A stretch of 64,000 nt of DNA from Odoribacter sp. AF15-53. Its GTDB lineage: Bacteria > Bacteroidota > Bacteroidia > Bacteroidales > Marinifilaceae. The position numbers and the translations under genes are program-made. Location: the NCBI RefSeq assembly GCF_003479425.1, contig NZ_QUHC01000001.1:1054001-1118000 (forward strand). The letters are read 5' to 3'. Shown here one piece after another: positions 53,312-61,644 of the stretch; within the stretch, counting starts at the first letter, position 1; each line of letters starts with the position of its first letter. The notes below the pieces were generated by a model. It worked only from the letters and a program-made list of their open reading frames with translations. It searched no databases and was not told the origin of the DNA.

Positions 53312-53365
53312 ATTGTTATCTTTAGTTTTTTTCTTTTCTACATGACGTTCGGGAAACCCGATTAG

Positions 53366-54268
53366 TTACAGGCAACCGATATCTTTTTTATCCCGGTTCC
53401 TGATCCGTCCCAATACATTTCTTCCCACATCAATCAAGTTATTCACGATATTGTCCGAATCTTCCATCTGGGTAATAATCTCCAAGGAACGTTCACGAGG
53501 TTCCTTCACGTTCAAACGCAACCGCACACCCTCGTACGGAGAAACCAGAATCTCGCTGGGTTGCGGGGCCATGATCTCCACGGGTACATTCACCTGTTTC
53601 TTCAACTCGATCGCGTCCACCGGGATCACTCGCTCAACGACCACCTCGGTCGCCTCTTCCGATTTTCGTTCCACCCGCGGCACAACTTTCATCACGGGTT
53701 CCACGACCGGGACCTGTTCGGGGACCTCCGGCAAGGGAAGCATTTCAGTTTTCACCACCGTGACAGGCAACTCTTCCACGGCAAACTCCTCCCTCCTCGT
53801 CGTGTAAATAGCCACCACGATCGCCAACGCCACGACAGCCGCCACGGCCGCGTAATGCTTTATAAAAAGTATACCCTTGGGCTTCCGATACAATCCCGTC
53901 TTTCCCTCAAAACGACAGTTCAAATCGGGTGTAACCTTCAACTTGGCATAAAGCTCCACTTCCTTCACGAACCCGGCCGCCTCCACGTTCTCCGCCACCC
54001 AAGCCCGCTCGTCATCCGTGATCACCTTCTCGGCCGCCGCTATCGCGAAATACTCCATTTCCTGCCCTGTCACCTCCCGCTTCAGCCGTTCCTTCCGATC
54101 AAAAACATCCGTCGGAGCCTCCAGACGCACCTCGTCCATCCCGTCCAGCAACTCCCGCATATCAGGATGAACCAACAGAAAAGCTTCCACCTCTGCCCGT
54201 TCCCTCTCTGGCAAAATCCCCTCCAGGTAATCTATCAAATAAATCTCGTAATTCTCTCTCGTTATCAT
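53366..54268 (-). CDS. Membrane-anchored anti-sigma-like protein
   Basis: A 300-residue protein. The N-terminal 130 residues are cytoplasmic and start with ENYEIYLIDYLEGILPERER and AEVEAFLLVHPDMRELL, the type of helix pair seen in anti-sigma domains. One transmembrane helix lies at about 138-155 (AAVAAVVALAIVVAIYT). The periplasmic part is a proline/valine-rich stalk (LPLPEVPEQVPVVEPVMKVV) and a short C-terminal domain ending KKDIGCL. It differs from FecR proteins and has no zinc motif. Its start lies 12 bases after the ECF stop, so it most likely controls that sigma factor; the trigger is unknown. Confidence 0.68.
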   Translation of the reverse strand: MITRENYEIYLIDYLEGILPERERAEVEAFLLVHPDMRELLDGMDEVRLEAPTDVFDRKERLKREVTGQEMEYFAIAAAEKVITDDERAWVAENVEAAGFVKEVELYAKLKVTPDLNCRFEGKTGLYRKPKGILFIKHYAAVAAVVALAIVVAIYTTRREEFAVEELPVTVVKTEMLPLPEVPEQVPVVEPVMKVVPRVERKSEEATEVVVERVIPVDAIELKKQVNVPVEIMAPQPSEILVSPYEGVRLRLNVKEPRERSLEIITQMEDSDNIVNNLIDVGRNVLGRIRNRDKKDIGCL

Positions 54269-54280
54269 ATCTCCTCCCGC

Positions 54281-54766
54281 TTAAACAACAACATCCGGTC
54301 GACGGATATACGCCTTCATAAATGCCCTCGCCCGAAAGATATACACTTTCACCTGCGACTCGTTCAGTCCCGTGATCCCCGCGATCTCCTCGTAGGAATA
54401 CGCCTCGTAATCCCGCAAAAGGATCACCGTCTTCTGTATCGGCGGCAACTTCTCCAAGGCGAAATCCAGCACCTCCTGCAACCCCGTGTACCTCGACGGG
54501 GAATCCTCCACACGATCGGCCACCTCCTCGATATCCCCCGACTTCGCTTCCCGCCGCAATATATCAATCATCCTGTGGTAAGCCGTGCTAAAAAGAAACG
54601 ATTTCGCTTTCCCGTACTCGATACGAGCGACTTCCTCCCAGAGCTTCATGAAACTATCCTGCACCACGTCTTCGGCCATCTCCTTTGACCTGCACATTTT
54701 ATGAATAAAACGGTACACGTCATCAGCGAAATGATCCACGGCACGATTATATTCCACTCTAGTCAT
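54281..54766 (-). CDS. ECF RNA polymerase sigma factor
   Basis: A 161-residue sigma factor. Region 2 is CRSKEMAEDVVQDSFMKLWE (about residues 24-43) and region 4 is LPPIQKTVILLRDYEAYSYE then EIAGITGLNESQVKVYIFRA (about residues 107-147). Its ATG overlaps the last 8 bases of the upstream triple-repeat gene, so the two are translationally coupled. It is followed by its probable anti-sigma factor. The linkage to a secreted protein and an outer-membrane barrel suggests control of an envelope function. Confidence 0.88.
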   Translation of the reverse strand: MTRVEYNRAVDHFADDVYRFIHKMCRSKEMAEDVVQDSFMKLWEEVARIEYGKAKSFLFSTAYHRMIDILRREAKSGDIEEVADRVEDSPSRYTGLQEVLDFALEKLPPIQKTVILLRDYEAYSYEEIAGITGLNESQVKVYIFRARAFMKAYIRRPDVVV

Positions 54767-55970
54767 TCAGTTTATCGCTTTCTTTCGTCCATAATGATAT
54801 TCGTTTCACGTCACGCCAACGCACATAAACGACCTCTTCTCCCGCCCGAAACACGAGTACCCCGTCATTGGCCGAAGTCACGTCACACTCTCCTCCCAAC
54901 ACCAGTTCACTCCCTCCCGCCAACTTGATCCACGTGTATTTATAGTTTTTCGGTTCAATCTCCCGGATATACTTGAAGGGTATACGGTAAGACAAATTAC
55001 CGTTTCGCCCGTCCAACAACTCGAAATCCATCGCCTCGTCCAAATCGTACGCCAACACGCCTCTCAGCACACGCCCGTCACGAGTCTCCACCACGCCCGT
55101 CAAACGTACCGGGCCGGCGAAATCGTCATAAGACAAAAGCTTCACCTGCTCGATCGGCAATGACTTGAAAGCCTTGAATTCCGCCCATCTCACGATCACC
55201 TGACCGATAGAAGGCATGTTCACCGCGATCCCGCGATTGGTAGCGTTCACGTCATTCTCGCCCCACATATTAAGTTCCCGCCCACTATTCAACGTCACCC
55301 GGGAAGAATTGCCTAATGATTCAATACTCCGGATATTCTTGAAAGCCACGGAAACCACGCTACCATCCAACCGACCGTCCACCAACGCCTCCAACGAATT
55401 CTCGTCCATGTCCCACTGCACGATACCCTTGTATATACCGTAAGGAGTCTCCACGATCCCCGTGATCGGCTGATCCTTCGGTTCCGCTATCGAATCGGGA
55501 GCCGCCATGAAAATAATCTCGCTGATATGATCCCACATCAGGTTCACCGTCTTCCCGTCATTCCTCTCCACGGACAACGTGTTACCGATCACCGCCGACC
55601 GTCCCCGGTCCAACTCGATCAGGTTACCGCCTCTCACCCCCAGTTCGATCCGGTCAGCCCGAATGGCCCGGATACTCCTGATATTCCCGAAACGGCAGGA
55701 AAACTCGTGTTCCACGGGCATATCCCGTTGCCCGTCACTAAAACGAACATTCCCCATGACCTCCCGGTACCGCATATAAGGGTTCTCGATCTTTCCCGCG
55801 GTGAAAATATCCGTCCAGTAAAGACTTTTTCCCCACGTGATATACCCACACACTTTCTTGTTCATCACCGTCGTAACCTCCCCGTAAATACGGGCGACCC
55901 GACTTTGCGCCTGCAAATCACACCAGCAGGAACAACCAAATATACATGCAATTACTAATGTTTTCAACAT
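54759..55970 (-). CDS. Exported protein of three internal repeats, unknown function
   Basis: A 403-residue protein from the ATG at 55970; the longer frame from 56012 adds 14 residues before a normal signal peptide (LVIACIFGCSCWCDLQAQ). Three units line up at about residues 23-155, 170-268 and 290-393. Each has a first module of the type GVVETRDGRVLRGVLAYDL ending FKYIREIE or FKNIRSIE, and a second module of the type VTLNSGRELNMWGENDVN ending VIVRWAEFKAF or VYVRWRDVKRI. The pattern is all-beta and resembles small barrels (Sm or PRC-like), but I recognise no family. It leads the operon with an ECF sigma factor whose start it overlaps. Confidence 0.65.
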   Translation of the reverse strand: MLKTLVIACIFGCSCWCDLQAQSRVARIYGEVTTVMNKKVCGYITWGKSLYWTDIFTAGKIENPYMRYREVMGNVRFSDGQRDMPVEHEFSCRFGNIRSIRAIRADRIELGVRGGNLIELDRGRSAVIGNTLSVERNDGKTVNLMWDHISEIIFMAAPDSIAEPKDQPITGIVETPYGIYKGIVQWDMDENSLEALVDGRLDGSVVSVAFKNIRSIESLGNSSRVTLNSGRELNMWGENDVNATNRGIAVNMPSIGQVIVRWAEFKAFKSLPIEQVKLLSYDDFAGPVRLTGVVETRDGRVLRGVLAYDLDEAMDFELLDGRNGNLSYRIPFKYIREIEPKNYKYTWIKLAGGSELVLGGECDVTSANDGVLVFRAGEEVVYVRWRDVKRISLWTKESDKLND

Positions 55971-56164
55971 ACCGCTATTATTGTTTATTATGGGACGAAC
56001 AAATAGTGCCAAAAGTTACAAGAAATAATTCAAAACATGACAACCTCACGACCAACAATTTAATAAACCTTAATTTTAACACTATAACAAACCCGGGCAA
56101 ACAAGAAGTCCCGAACCAGTTATTCGCCCATATCCCGGTAGTGTCTCTCCAGTGTCTCACTAGT

Positions 56165-56208
56165 AAGTTAATTGAAAGTTAACTGAAAGTTGATTGAAAG
56201 TTAACTGG
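56165..56208. repeat. Four tandem 11-bp repeats
   Basis: Four copies of AAGTTAACTGA with small changes (56165, 56176, 56187, 56198). They lie in the 548-base gap between the triple-repeat gene and yitT. Confidence 0.8.
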
Positions 56209-56318
56209 CCGCGACATCAACTTCCACTTGATTTTACCTTAACCTCTAGCCCCAAAAAACAGTGAAGCACCAGCGAACCACCCGTGAGTGTACGGCGCAT
56301 CACACTAGAAAATACCTG

Positions 56319-56500
56319 AAAACGCTAGGTAATCAACACATCCCTCCGTGTAAGGAAGAAAAACGCTTAGTAATCAACTCTCCCCCTGTGTAAGGAGAAA
56401 AAAACGCTTGGTAATCAACTCTCCCCCCGTGTAAGGAGAAAAAAACGCTTGGTAATCAACTCTCCCCCTGTGTAAGGGGGAGCCGGAGGGGGTAGTTATT
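56319..56500. repeat. 41-bp minisatellite, four units
   Basis: Units begin at 56319, 56360, 56401 and 56442, an exact period of 41. Each reads AAAACGCTTGGTAATCAACT then CTCCCCCTGTGTAAGGAG with small changes. The last unit runs into the family D element at 56460-56495. Confidence 0.85.
56460..56495 (+). repeat. Family D GC-rich element, copy 2
   Basis: CTCTCCCCCTGTGTAAGGGG then GAGCCGGAGGGGGTAG, the end unit of the minisatellite. Confidence 0.75.
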
Positions 56501-56518
56501 TCTTCATTCCGAGCCCCC

Positions 56519-57451
56519 CTACTCGTCATCCAATTTCTTAAACCCCTTCCCTAAAATCTGGCTAGCCTCAAAGATCGTCACGAAAGCATTAGGATCAATC
56601 TTGTAAATAGCCTGTTGCAAAGTCGCCATTTGCCGACGGTTAACCATCGTCATGATCATCTCCTTCTCCAAGCGATTATACATCCCTTGTATCGGGACGA
56701 TAGAACCACCGCGATGCAATTCATTCAATATATAAGCGCGAATCTCCTCCACCTTATCGGAAATAATGAAGAAACTCTTTTCATTATTAAATCCTTGCAG
56801 AATCATGTCGATCGTCTTCCCCATCAGGAAAATCGACAGCCACGAATACATCGGCACTTTCCAATCCTGAAACATCAGGAAACCGAAAATCACGATACAG
56901 GAATCCACCAACATCTGCAACTGACCGAGCGGACGACGCGTCCACTTGTGCAGGATATTAGACAGCACGTCCGTCCCCCCGCTGGAAGCCCTCGTTTTCA
57001 GGATCATCCCGACCCCGGTACCCATAACGACCCCACCGAAGACACAAGCCAATAACACCTCGTCCCCTAACTTGAACGGGTCAAGCGCAACCATCGGGTC
57101 CGTCGGGATAGGTTCCCCCATCAATGTCAACAGGATCGCCGGAAGGCTATCGGAAAAAACGGCCACCAAGATAAAACAGATGAATGTCTTCACCCCAAAC
57201 CCGGAGCCCAACACCTTCATTCCCAACAAGCTCAATGGCAAATTAAAACACAACGCCGCTATACCGATCGGGAAACCCCACTTGTGTTGCAAGACAATCG
57301 TGATACCATATATCCCTCCCGGAACAATTTTATAGGGCGCCATAAAGCAGCTATACCCTAACGCCAAAACAAAAGCACCCCCGATTAACAAGGCATAAGT
57401 CTTGAACCACTCCCGGGTAAACGGTTTTTCTTTCAAAAGTATATTTACCAT
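56519..57451 (-). CDS. YitT family membrane protein (DUF2179)
   Basis: A 310-residue protein from the ATG at 57451; the longer frame adds 20 unrelated residues. Five or six transmembrane helices occupy the first 200 residues (TYALLIGGAFVLALGYSCFM, GGIYGITIVLQHKWGFPIG, GTGVGMILKTRASSGGTDVL). The C-terminal cytoplasmic DUF2179 domain (about 225-300) has FFIISDKVEEIRAYIL and MTMVNRRQMATLQQAI. The family is widespread and its transport function is not defined. It is divergent from the TetR-fabH pair. Confidence 0.88.
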   Translation of the reverse strand: MVNILLKEKPFTREWFKTYALLIGGAFVLALGYSCFMAPYKIVPGGIYGITIVLQHKWGFPIGIAALCFNLPLSLLGMKVLGSGFGVKTFICFILVAVFSDSLPAILLTLMGEPIPTDPMVALDPFKLGDEVLLACVFGGVVMGTGVGMILKTRASSGGTDVLSNILHKWTRRPLGQLQMLVDSCIVIFGFLMFQDWKVPMYSWLSIFLMGKTIDMILQGFNNEKSFFIISDKVEEIRAYILNELHRGGSIVPIQGMYNRLEKEMIMTMVNRRQMATLQQAIYKIDPNAFVTIFEASQILGKGFKKLDDE

Positions 57452-57669
57452 CTCGTCTGATTTAAATTCGGCCGCGAATATACATCCCGTCCCACCCGAA
57501 AAACATGACAAAAGTCATGTTTCCGAGGAAAAATCACAACATCCTTCCCCAGGGCAAACGCTTTTAGCCCTTCGAGTCAACTTGCCAAGCGTACCCCCGT
57601 CAACCTCCAATTTTCGAGCCCCACATCGAACATATTTTTTAACATTTCAGGATAACTTGCGGCACCGAT

Positions 57670-57700
57670 TTTGTATATCCACGGAAAATAATTATAATTG
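57670..57700 (+). promoter_or_regulatory. Bacteroidetes-type promoter for tetR-fabH
   Basis: TTTG at 57670-57673, a 19-base spacer and TATAATTG at 57693-57700. The predicted transcript starts near 57707, which supports translation from the ATG at 57729. Confidence 0.65.
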
Positions 57701-57728
57701 CACACTTTTTCCAAATTGTGAAATTAAA

Positions 57729-58313
57729 ATGAGGACAACCCTACGAATTACAAAAGAAAAAATAGTCACCGTGGCACAAAAATTGTTCGTTGAAATGAGT
57801 TTCTACGGAACAACGATGAAAGATATAGCCAAGGCCGCTAAAATCAGTAGACGTACGTTGTACACGCATTTTAACAGTAAGGAAGATATATTTAACCACA
57901 TCGTCAACCAGAAAATAGAGTTGATCGAACAAAAACTAGAACAGGCAGTCAGGACGGCCTTGCCAGCCGACAAACGGTTGAAATTATATATAAAGGAACG
58001 GTTCAATTTAATCGCGGAATTAATGGGCGGTAGTCAATCTATCAAAGAAACCTTTTTACACAACAACAGTAAGATTGAAATTTTGAGACAAAACATCGAC
58101 AGGCAAGAAATAGAACTCCTCTACTCGATCCTGAAAGATGGGGTCAGCCAGGGAATCTTCTCGATCAAGCAACCCCGCCGTTTGGCAAACTCGTTACAAT
58201 CCGTTTTTAAAAGCCTTGAATTCGGCTTTATTCGCCAACATGAGCATCAACCCAGACCACAAGTAATCAACGAGTACATAAACATATTATTTCACGGTAT
58301 TATCAAGAAATAA
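57729..58313 (+). CDS. TetR-family transcriptional regulator
   Basis: A 194-residue regulator. The open frame extends back to 57402, but the promoter at 57670-57700 and the family start (MRTTLRITKEKIVTVAQKLF) fix the ATG at 57729. The helix-turn-helix is MSFYGTTMKDIAKAAKISRR then TLYTHFNSKEDIFNHIV (about residues 22-58). The C-terminal ligand domain is helical and unassigned. It lies 16 bases before a fabH-like gene in the same direction, so it probably regulates that gene and perhaps its own expression, possibly in response to acyl compounds. Confidence 0.88.
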   Translation: MRTTLRITKEKIVTVAQKLFVEMSFYGTTMKDIAKAAKISRRTLYTHFNSKEDIFNHIVNQKIELIEQKLEQAVRTALPADKRLKLYIKERFNLIAELMGGSQSIKETFLHNNSKIEILRQNIDRQEIELLYSILKDGVSQGIFSIKQPRRLANSLQSVFKSLEFGFIRQHEHQPRPQVINEYINILFHGIIKK

Positions 58314-58329
58314 ACTAAACACACTATAT

Positions 58330-59280
58330 ATGGAATTATATATCAATGCCTTTGCCCATTACATCCCGGAAACCCGGGTTCCGAACTCTTACTTCAAAGA
58401 GGTAAACGGTTTGGACGACGAGTGGATATACTCCCGCACGGGAATCCGCAACAGAAGCAAAGCCGGGAAAGGTGAAAACACCAACACCATGGCACTAGAG
58501 GCTGTTGAGCGATTGAACGACAAACTCCCCTTCCCGATAGAAGAGGTTGACCTGATCGTTGCCGCCACCTATTCCCCGCATGACACCGTTGCCACGGCCG
58601 CTCATGCCATACAACGCCGATTCAAAATACGGGCAGCCCAATGCCTCAGCGTTTCGGCCGCCTGTTCCTCGTTCATCAACGCCATGGAAATCGTCGAGGG
58701 ATATTTCGCCATGCACAAGGCCACGAAAGCCCTCGTCATCGCCTCCGAACACAACACCGAATACAGCAACGAGACTTGTTCCCAAAGCGGTCACCTCTGG
58801 GGTGACGGGGCCGTGGCCATTGCCATCTCAGCCTCACCCGAGGGAGAGAAACCGGCTAAAATACTGAGTATTTTCACCCGGGGACTCGGACATATCGGTA
58901 AAGCGGATACCGCCGTCTACCTCCGTCCTCACCACGGGGGAATCGGGATGCCGGAAGGTCGCGACGTGTTTATCAACGCCTGCCACTACATGATCGAAGG
59001 ATTAAGTGCCGTCACCAGTAGCCAGGGGAAACAGTTAAGCGACCTGAAATACATCGCCCCCCACCAGGCCAACAAACGGATCATGTCCACGGTTGCCCGC
59101 CAGATAGATTTCCCGGAAGATCACATGCTTTCGAATATCGAAGAAGTCGGGAACACGGGATGCCCCAGTTGTGCCATCGCCCTCTCTCAAAACCTTGACC
59201 GCGTACAACAAGGCGATCTTGTCGCCCTCTCGGTCTTCGGTGGAGGCTACTCCTGTGGGGCCGCCCTACTGCAATTCTGA
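58330..59280 (+). CDS. fabH: 3-oxoacyl-ACP synthase III (FabH-like)
   Basis: A 316-residue thiolase-fold condensing enzyme. The active-site cysteine is Cys112 in SVSAACSSFINAME, the same position as in E. coli FabH. The histidine is in APHQANKRIMSTVA (about residue 239) and the asparagine in NIEEVGNTGCPS. It condenses acetyl-CoA or another acyl-CoA primer with malonyl-ACP to begin fatty-acid synthesis. Since it is paired with a TetR regulator and not with fabD/fabG/acpP, it may be an additional FabH with its own primer preference. Confidence 0.88.
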   Translation: MELYINAFAHYIPETRVPNSYFKEVNGLDDEWIYSRTGIRNRSKAGKGENTNTMALEAVERLNDKLPFPIEEVDLIVAATYSPHDTVATAAHAIQRRFKIRAAQCLSVSAACSSFINAMEIVEGYFAMHKATKALVIASEHNTEYSNETCSQSGHLWGDGAVAIAISASPEGEKPAKILSIFTRGLGHIGKADTAVYLRPHHGGIGMPEGRDVFINACHYMIEGLSAVTSSQGKQLSDLKYIAPHQANKRIMSTVARQIDFPEDHMLSNIEEVGNTGCPSCAIALSQNLDRVQQGDLVALSVFGGGYSCGAALLQF

Positions 59281-59329
59281 TAAATTGAAATAACCTCTCC
59301 GACTCTTCCCTACACGTTTTAGTAACCAA

Positions 59330-59365
59330 CACTCCCCCCGTGTAAGGGGGAGCCGGAGGAGGTAG
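59330..59365 (+). repeat. Family D GC-rich element, copy 3
   Basis: CACTCCCCCCGTGTAAGGGG then GAGCCGGAGGAGGTAG. It is preceded by ACGTTTTAGTAACCAA, which corresponds to ACGCTTGGTAATCAAC in the 41-bp minisatellite unit, so the shared unit is about 50 bp. Confidence 0.75.
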
Positions 59366-59463
59366 TCATCACACGTGGAGTAATATTATAAACACTCCTC
59401 TTTATCTCTCGCCCAATCCTCTTCCCCGAATAAACATCCACGTAAGAATCACCACACCTCTCC

Positions 59464-61533
59464 CTACAAATCAACATTTAACAACCCCGTCCTTCGACCG
59501 TGATAAGTCAATGTCAAACAATGCATAGCCCTAGTTGCCGCAACATAAAGCATACCCCGGTCTATATCGCTTTTGTAAGTCCCGCTATTCACGTGAGGAA
59601 TGATCACTTCATCAAACTCCAACCCCTTCGCCATATGAGCAAAAGTGACAACAACGCCTTTTATAAATGCATTACTCTGGCTCGAAAGAAAATGAACCTC
59701 TTGCTCCCGCTCTTTGAGCCTATCGTAAAGCCCTTTTGCCAAACCTTCATCTTTACAGACAATGCCAAGAGATTTATAACCGGATAGCCTAAACCCCGCT
59801 ATCAATTCCACGATTCCCCCGATCTCCTCCTCCTCGCTCCCGAAATGAAGCACTCTCGGTTTATCCCCGTGCCGTTCAACCACCTCAAGCTCGTCATTCG
59901 CCTGTATTCTCTGGGCAAACTCGGTAATCTCGCAAGTCGAACGATAACTTTTGCACAACTTCATCACCTCCCCCGCGACAAGCGCTTTGCGAATCATATC
60001 CGAAGTTAAACTTCCATACGGGTTCACCGACTGGTTGGCATCCCCCAGAACCGTCATTTTACAAGCAAACAACTTCAAGATCACCTTGTACTGCACGACC
60101 GAATAATCCTGCATCTCATCAATCAACAAATGCTTCACCCGAGAATAAGACTTTTGCCCTTCCAGAGCCACGTGGAGATAAGCCAACGGGGCCAGATCGG
60201 AATACTCGACCGTGCGATTTTTCCTCAACTTGAACATCCCCGGCATTCCAAGCCACTCGAAAAAGTCCTTGTAAACCTGCAAGTCATTATTCCCCGCGAA
60301 CATATCCCGAATCTTATTCCTAAGCGCATTCCGTTCGGCAGTAGTCAACCTCACCCGGTAGCGCACCCCCACTTCCTCCACGATATAATCCGTCATCACC
60401 TCAAAACGCTGGCGCATCGGGTAACGGTGGAACCTCCGGAACTGTTCGGCGACATACTCGCCGGGTAACGTAACAAGCCTCATGAGCTTCACATCCTCCG
60501 GACGGAAATAAGTATTCTCCACGTGAAGAATAAAACGATCGAGTTGCGCGACAAAATCAAAGGTCGACTTATAGCGAACACGTTCAATAAATCCCGCTGT
60601 CGGTCTACCCAGCAACTCCGCCACCTGCTCGAAAAATGTCTGGTACCTGTATTTGTGATCAAGCACCCCGGAAAGAACCAGTTCCATACTCGTTTCCGGG
60701 ATCGCCTCTTCCCCCAATTCGGGCAGAACGTTCGATATATAGTCGGCAAAAACCTTGTTAGGCGAAATAATCAGGATATCCTTCGAGCTGATTTCCCCCT
60801 TGTGCGCGTACAACAGGTAAGCCACCCGGTGGAGAGCGATCGAAGTCTTTCCCGATCCGGCCACGCCCTGTATAACAAGCACCCGGGCCTCCTCGTCCCG
60901 GATAATACGATTCTGTTCCCGCTGGATCGTCGCCACGATATTCTTCATCTTATCGTCCGTGTTGGCACTTAACTCCTTTTGAAGAACCTCATCGTGAACC
61001 GCCAGGGAACTCTCTATCATGTACTCCATCTTCCCGCCACGAACTCGATACTGTCGTTTCAGGGAAATCTCCCCCTCCGTCCTGCCCGCCGGAGAATCGT
61101 AAGAAGCCGCCCCCAACTCGTAATCATAAAACATACTCGAAACGGGCGCTCGCCAATCGTAAATCAAATTCATTTTCCTTCGGGAATCATAAAAAGAATG
61201 TATCCCGATATACACGGGTACCACTCCCGCGCCCGCCCCGTATTCCCGGAAATCAACCCGCCCGAAATAAGGGATATCCAGTATTTTCTCCAACCGAGCC
61301 CGCTTATCAATAACACTCTCGCCAATGGCAAAATGATTCAGTATACTCTCCCGCATGGAACGAATCTCGTGAGGATCAATGTCTTTATTCGACCACAAAT
61401 AATCCTTGTATTCCCGTAACGTGTCAACATGATCTTTCACCGACGAGTCCACCCCTTGAATAGCCTCCTTGATAACACGCGTAACCTGTTCCAAATACTC
61501 CCGTTCCTGTTGCTCCGTTTTATTAAACACCAT
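59464..61533 (-). CDS. UvrD/HelD-like superfamily 1 helicase
   Basis: A 689-residue protein from the ATG at 61533 (a GTG six codons earlier is possible). The N-terminus is a charged helix (TEQQEREYLEQVTRVIKEAI). Walker A is VIQGVAGSGKTSIALHRVAY (about residues 213-232), Walker B HLLIDEMQDYS, and later motifs VLGDANQSVNPYG, LCKSYRST, MAKGLEFDEVIIPHV and LYVAATRAMHCLTLTYHG. The long insertion after motif I and the N-terminal coiled coil fit HelD, which recycles stalled RNA polymerase, but a UvrD-type DNA helicase role is also possible. Confidence 0.85.
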   Translation of the reverse strand: MVFNKTEQQEREYLEQVTRVIKEAIQGVDSSVKDHVDTLREYKDYLWSNKDIDPHEIRSMRESILNHFAIGESVIDKRARLEKILDIPYFGRVDFREYGAGAGVVPVYIGIHSFYDSRRKMNLIYDWRAPVSSMFYDYELGAASYDSPAGRTEGEISLKRQYRVRGGKMEYMIESSLAVHDEVLQKELSANTDDKMKNIVATIQREQNRIIRDEEARVLVIQGVAGSGKTSIALHRVAYLLYAHKGEISSKDILIISPNKVFADYISNVLPELGEEAIPETSMELVLSGVLDHKYRYQTFFEQVAELLGRPTAGFIERVRYKSTFDFVAQLDRFILHVENTYFRPEDVKLMRLVTLPGEYVAEQFRRFHRYPMRQRFEVMTDYIVEEVGVRYRVRLTTAERNALRNKIRDMFAGNNDLQVYKDFFEWLGMPGMFKLRKNRTVEYSDLAPLAYLHVALEGQKSYSRVKHLLIDEMQDYSVVQYKVILKLFACKMTVLGDANQSVNPYGSLTSDMIRKALVAGEVMKLCKSYRSTCEITEFAQRIQANDELEVVERHGDKPRVLHFGSEEEEIGGIVELIAGFRLSGYKSLGIVCKDEGLAKGLYDRLKEREQEVHFLSSQSNAFIKGVVVTFAHMAKGLEFDEVIIPHVNSGTYKSDIDRGMLYVAATRAMHCLTLTYHGRRTGLLNVDL

Positions 61534-61644
61534 AAAGTAATCATTTATCACGTAAAAAGCCTGTATAGAAGAGACAAAATTACGTCAATCACCTGGTGCG
61601 GTAAATAGCTATTTATAGCTATTCCCCGGAAAGGAATCCCGGGA

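Noticed and set aside
57402..57728. 109-residue N-terminal extension of the TetR protein
   Set aside because: A consensus promoter (57670-57700) lies inside it and the family start is at 57729.
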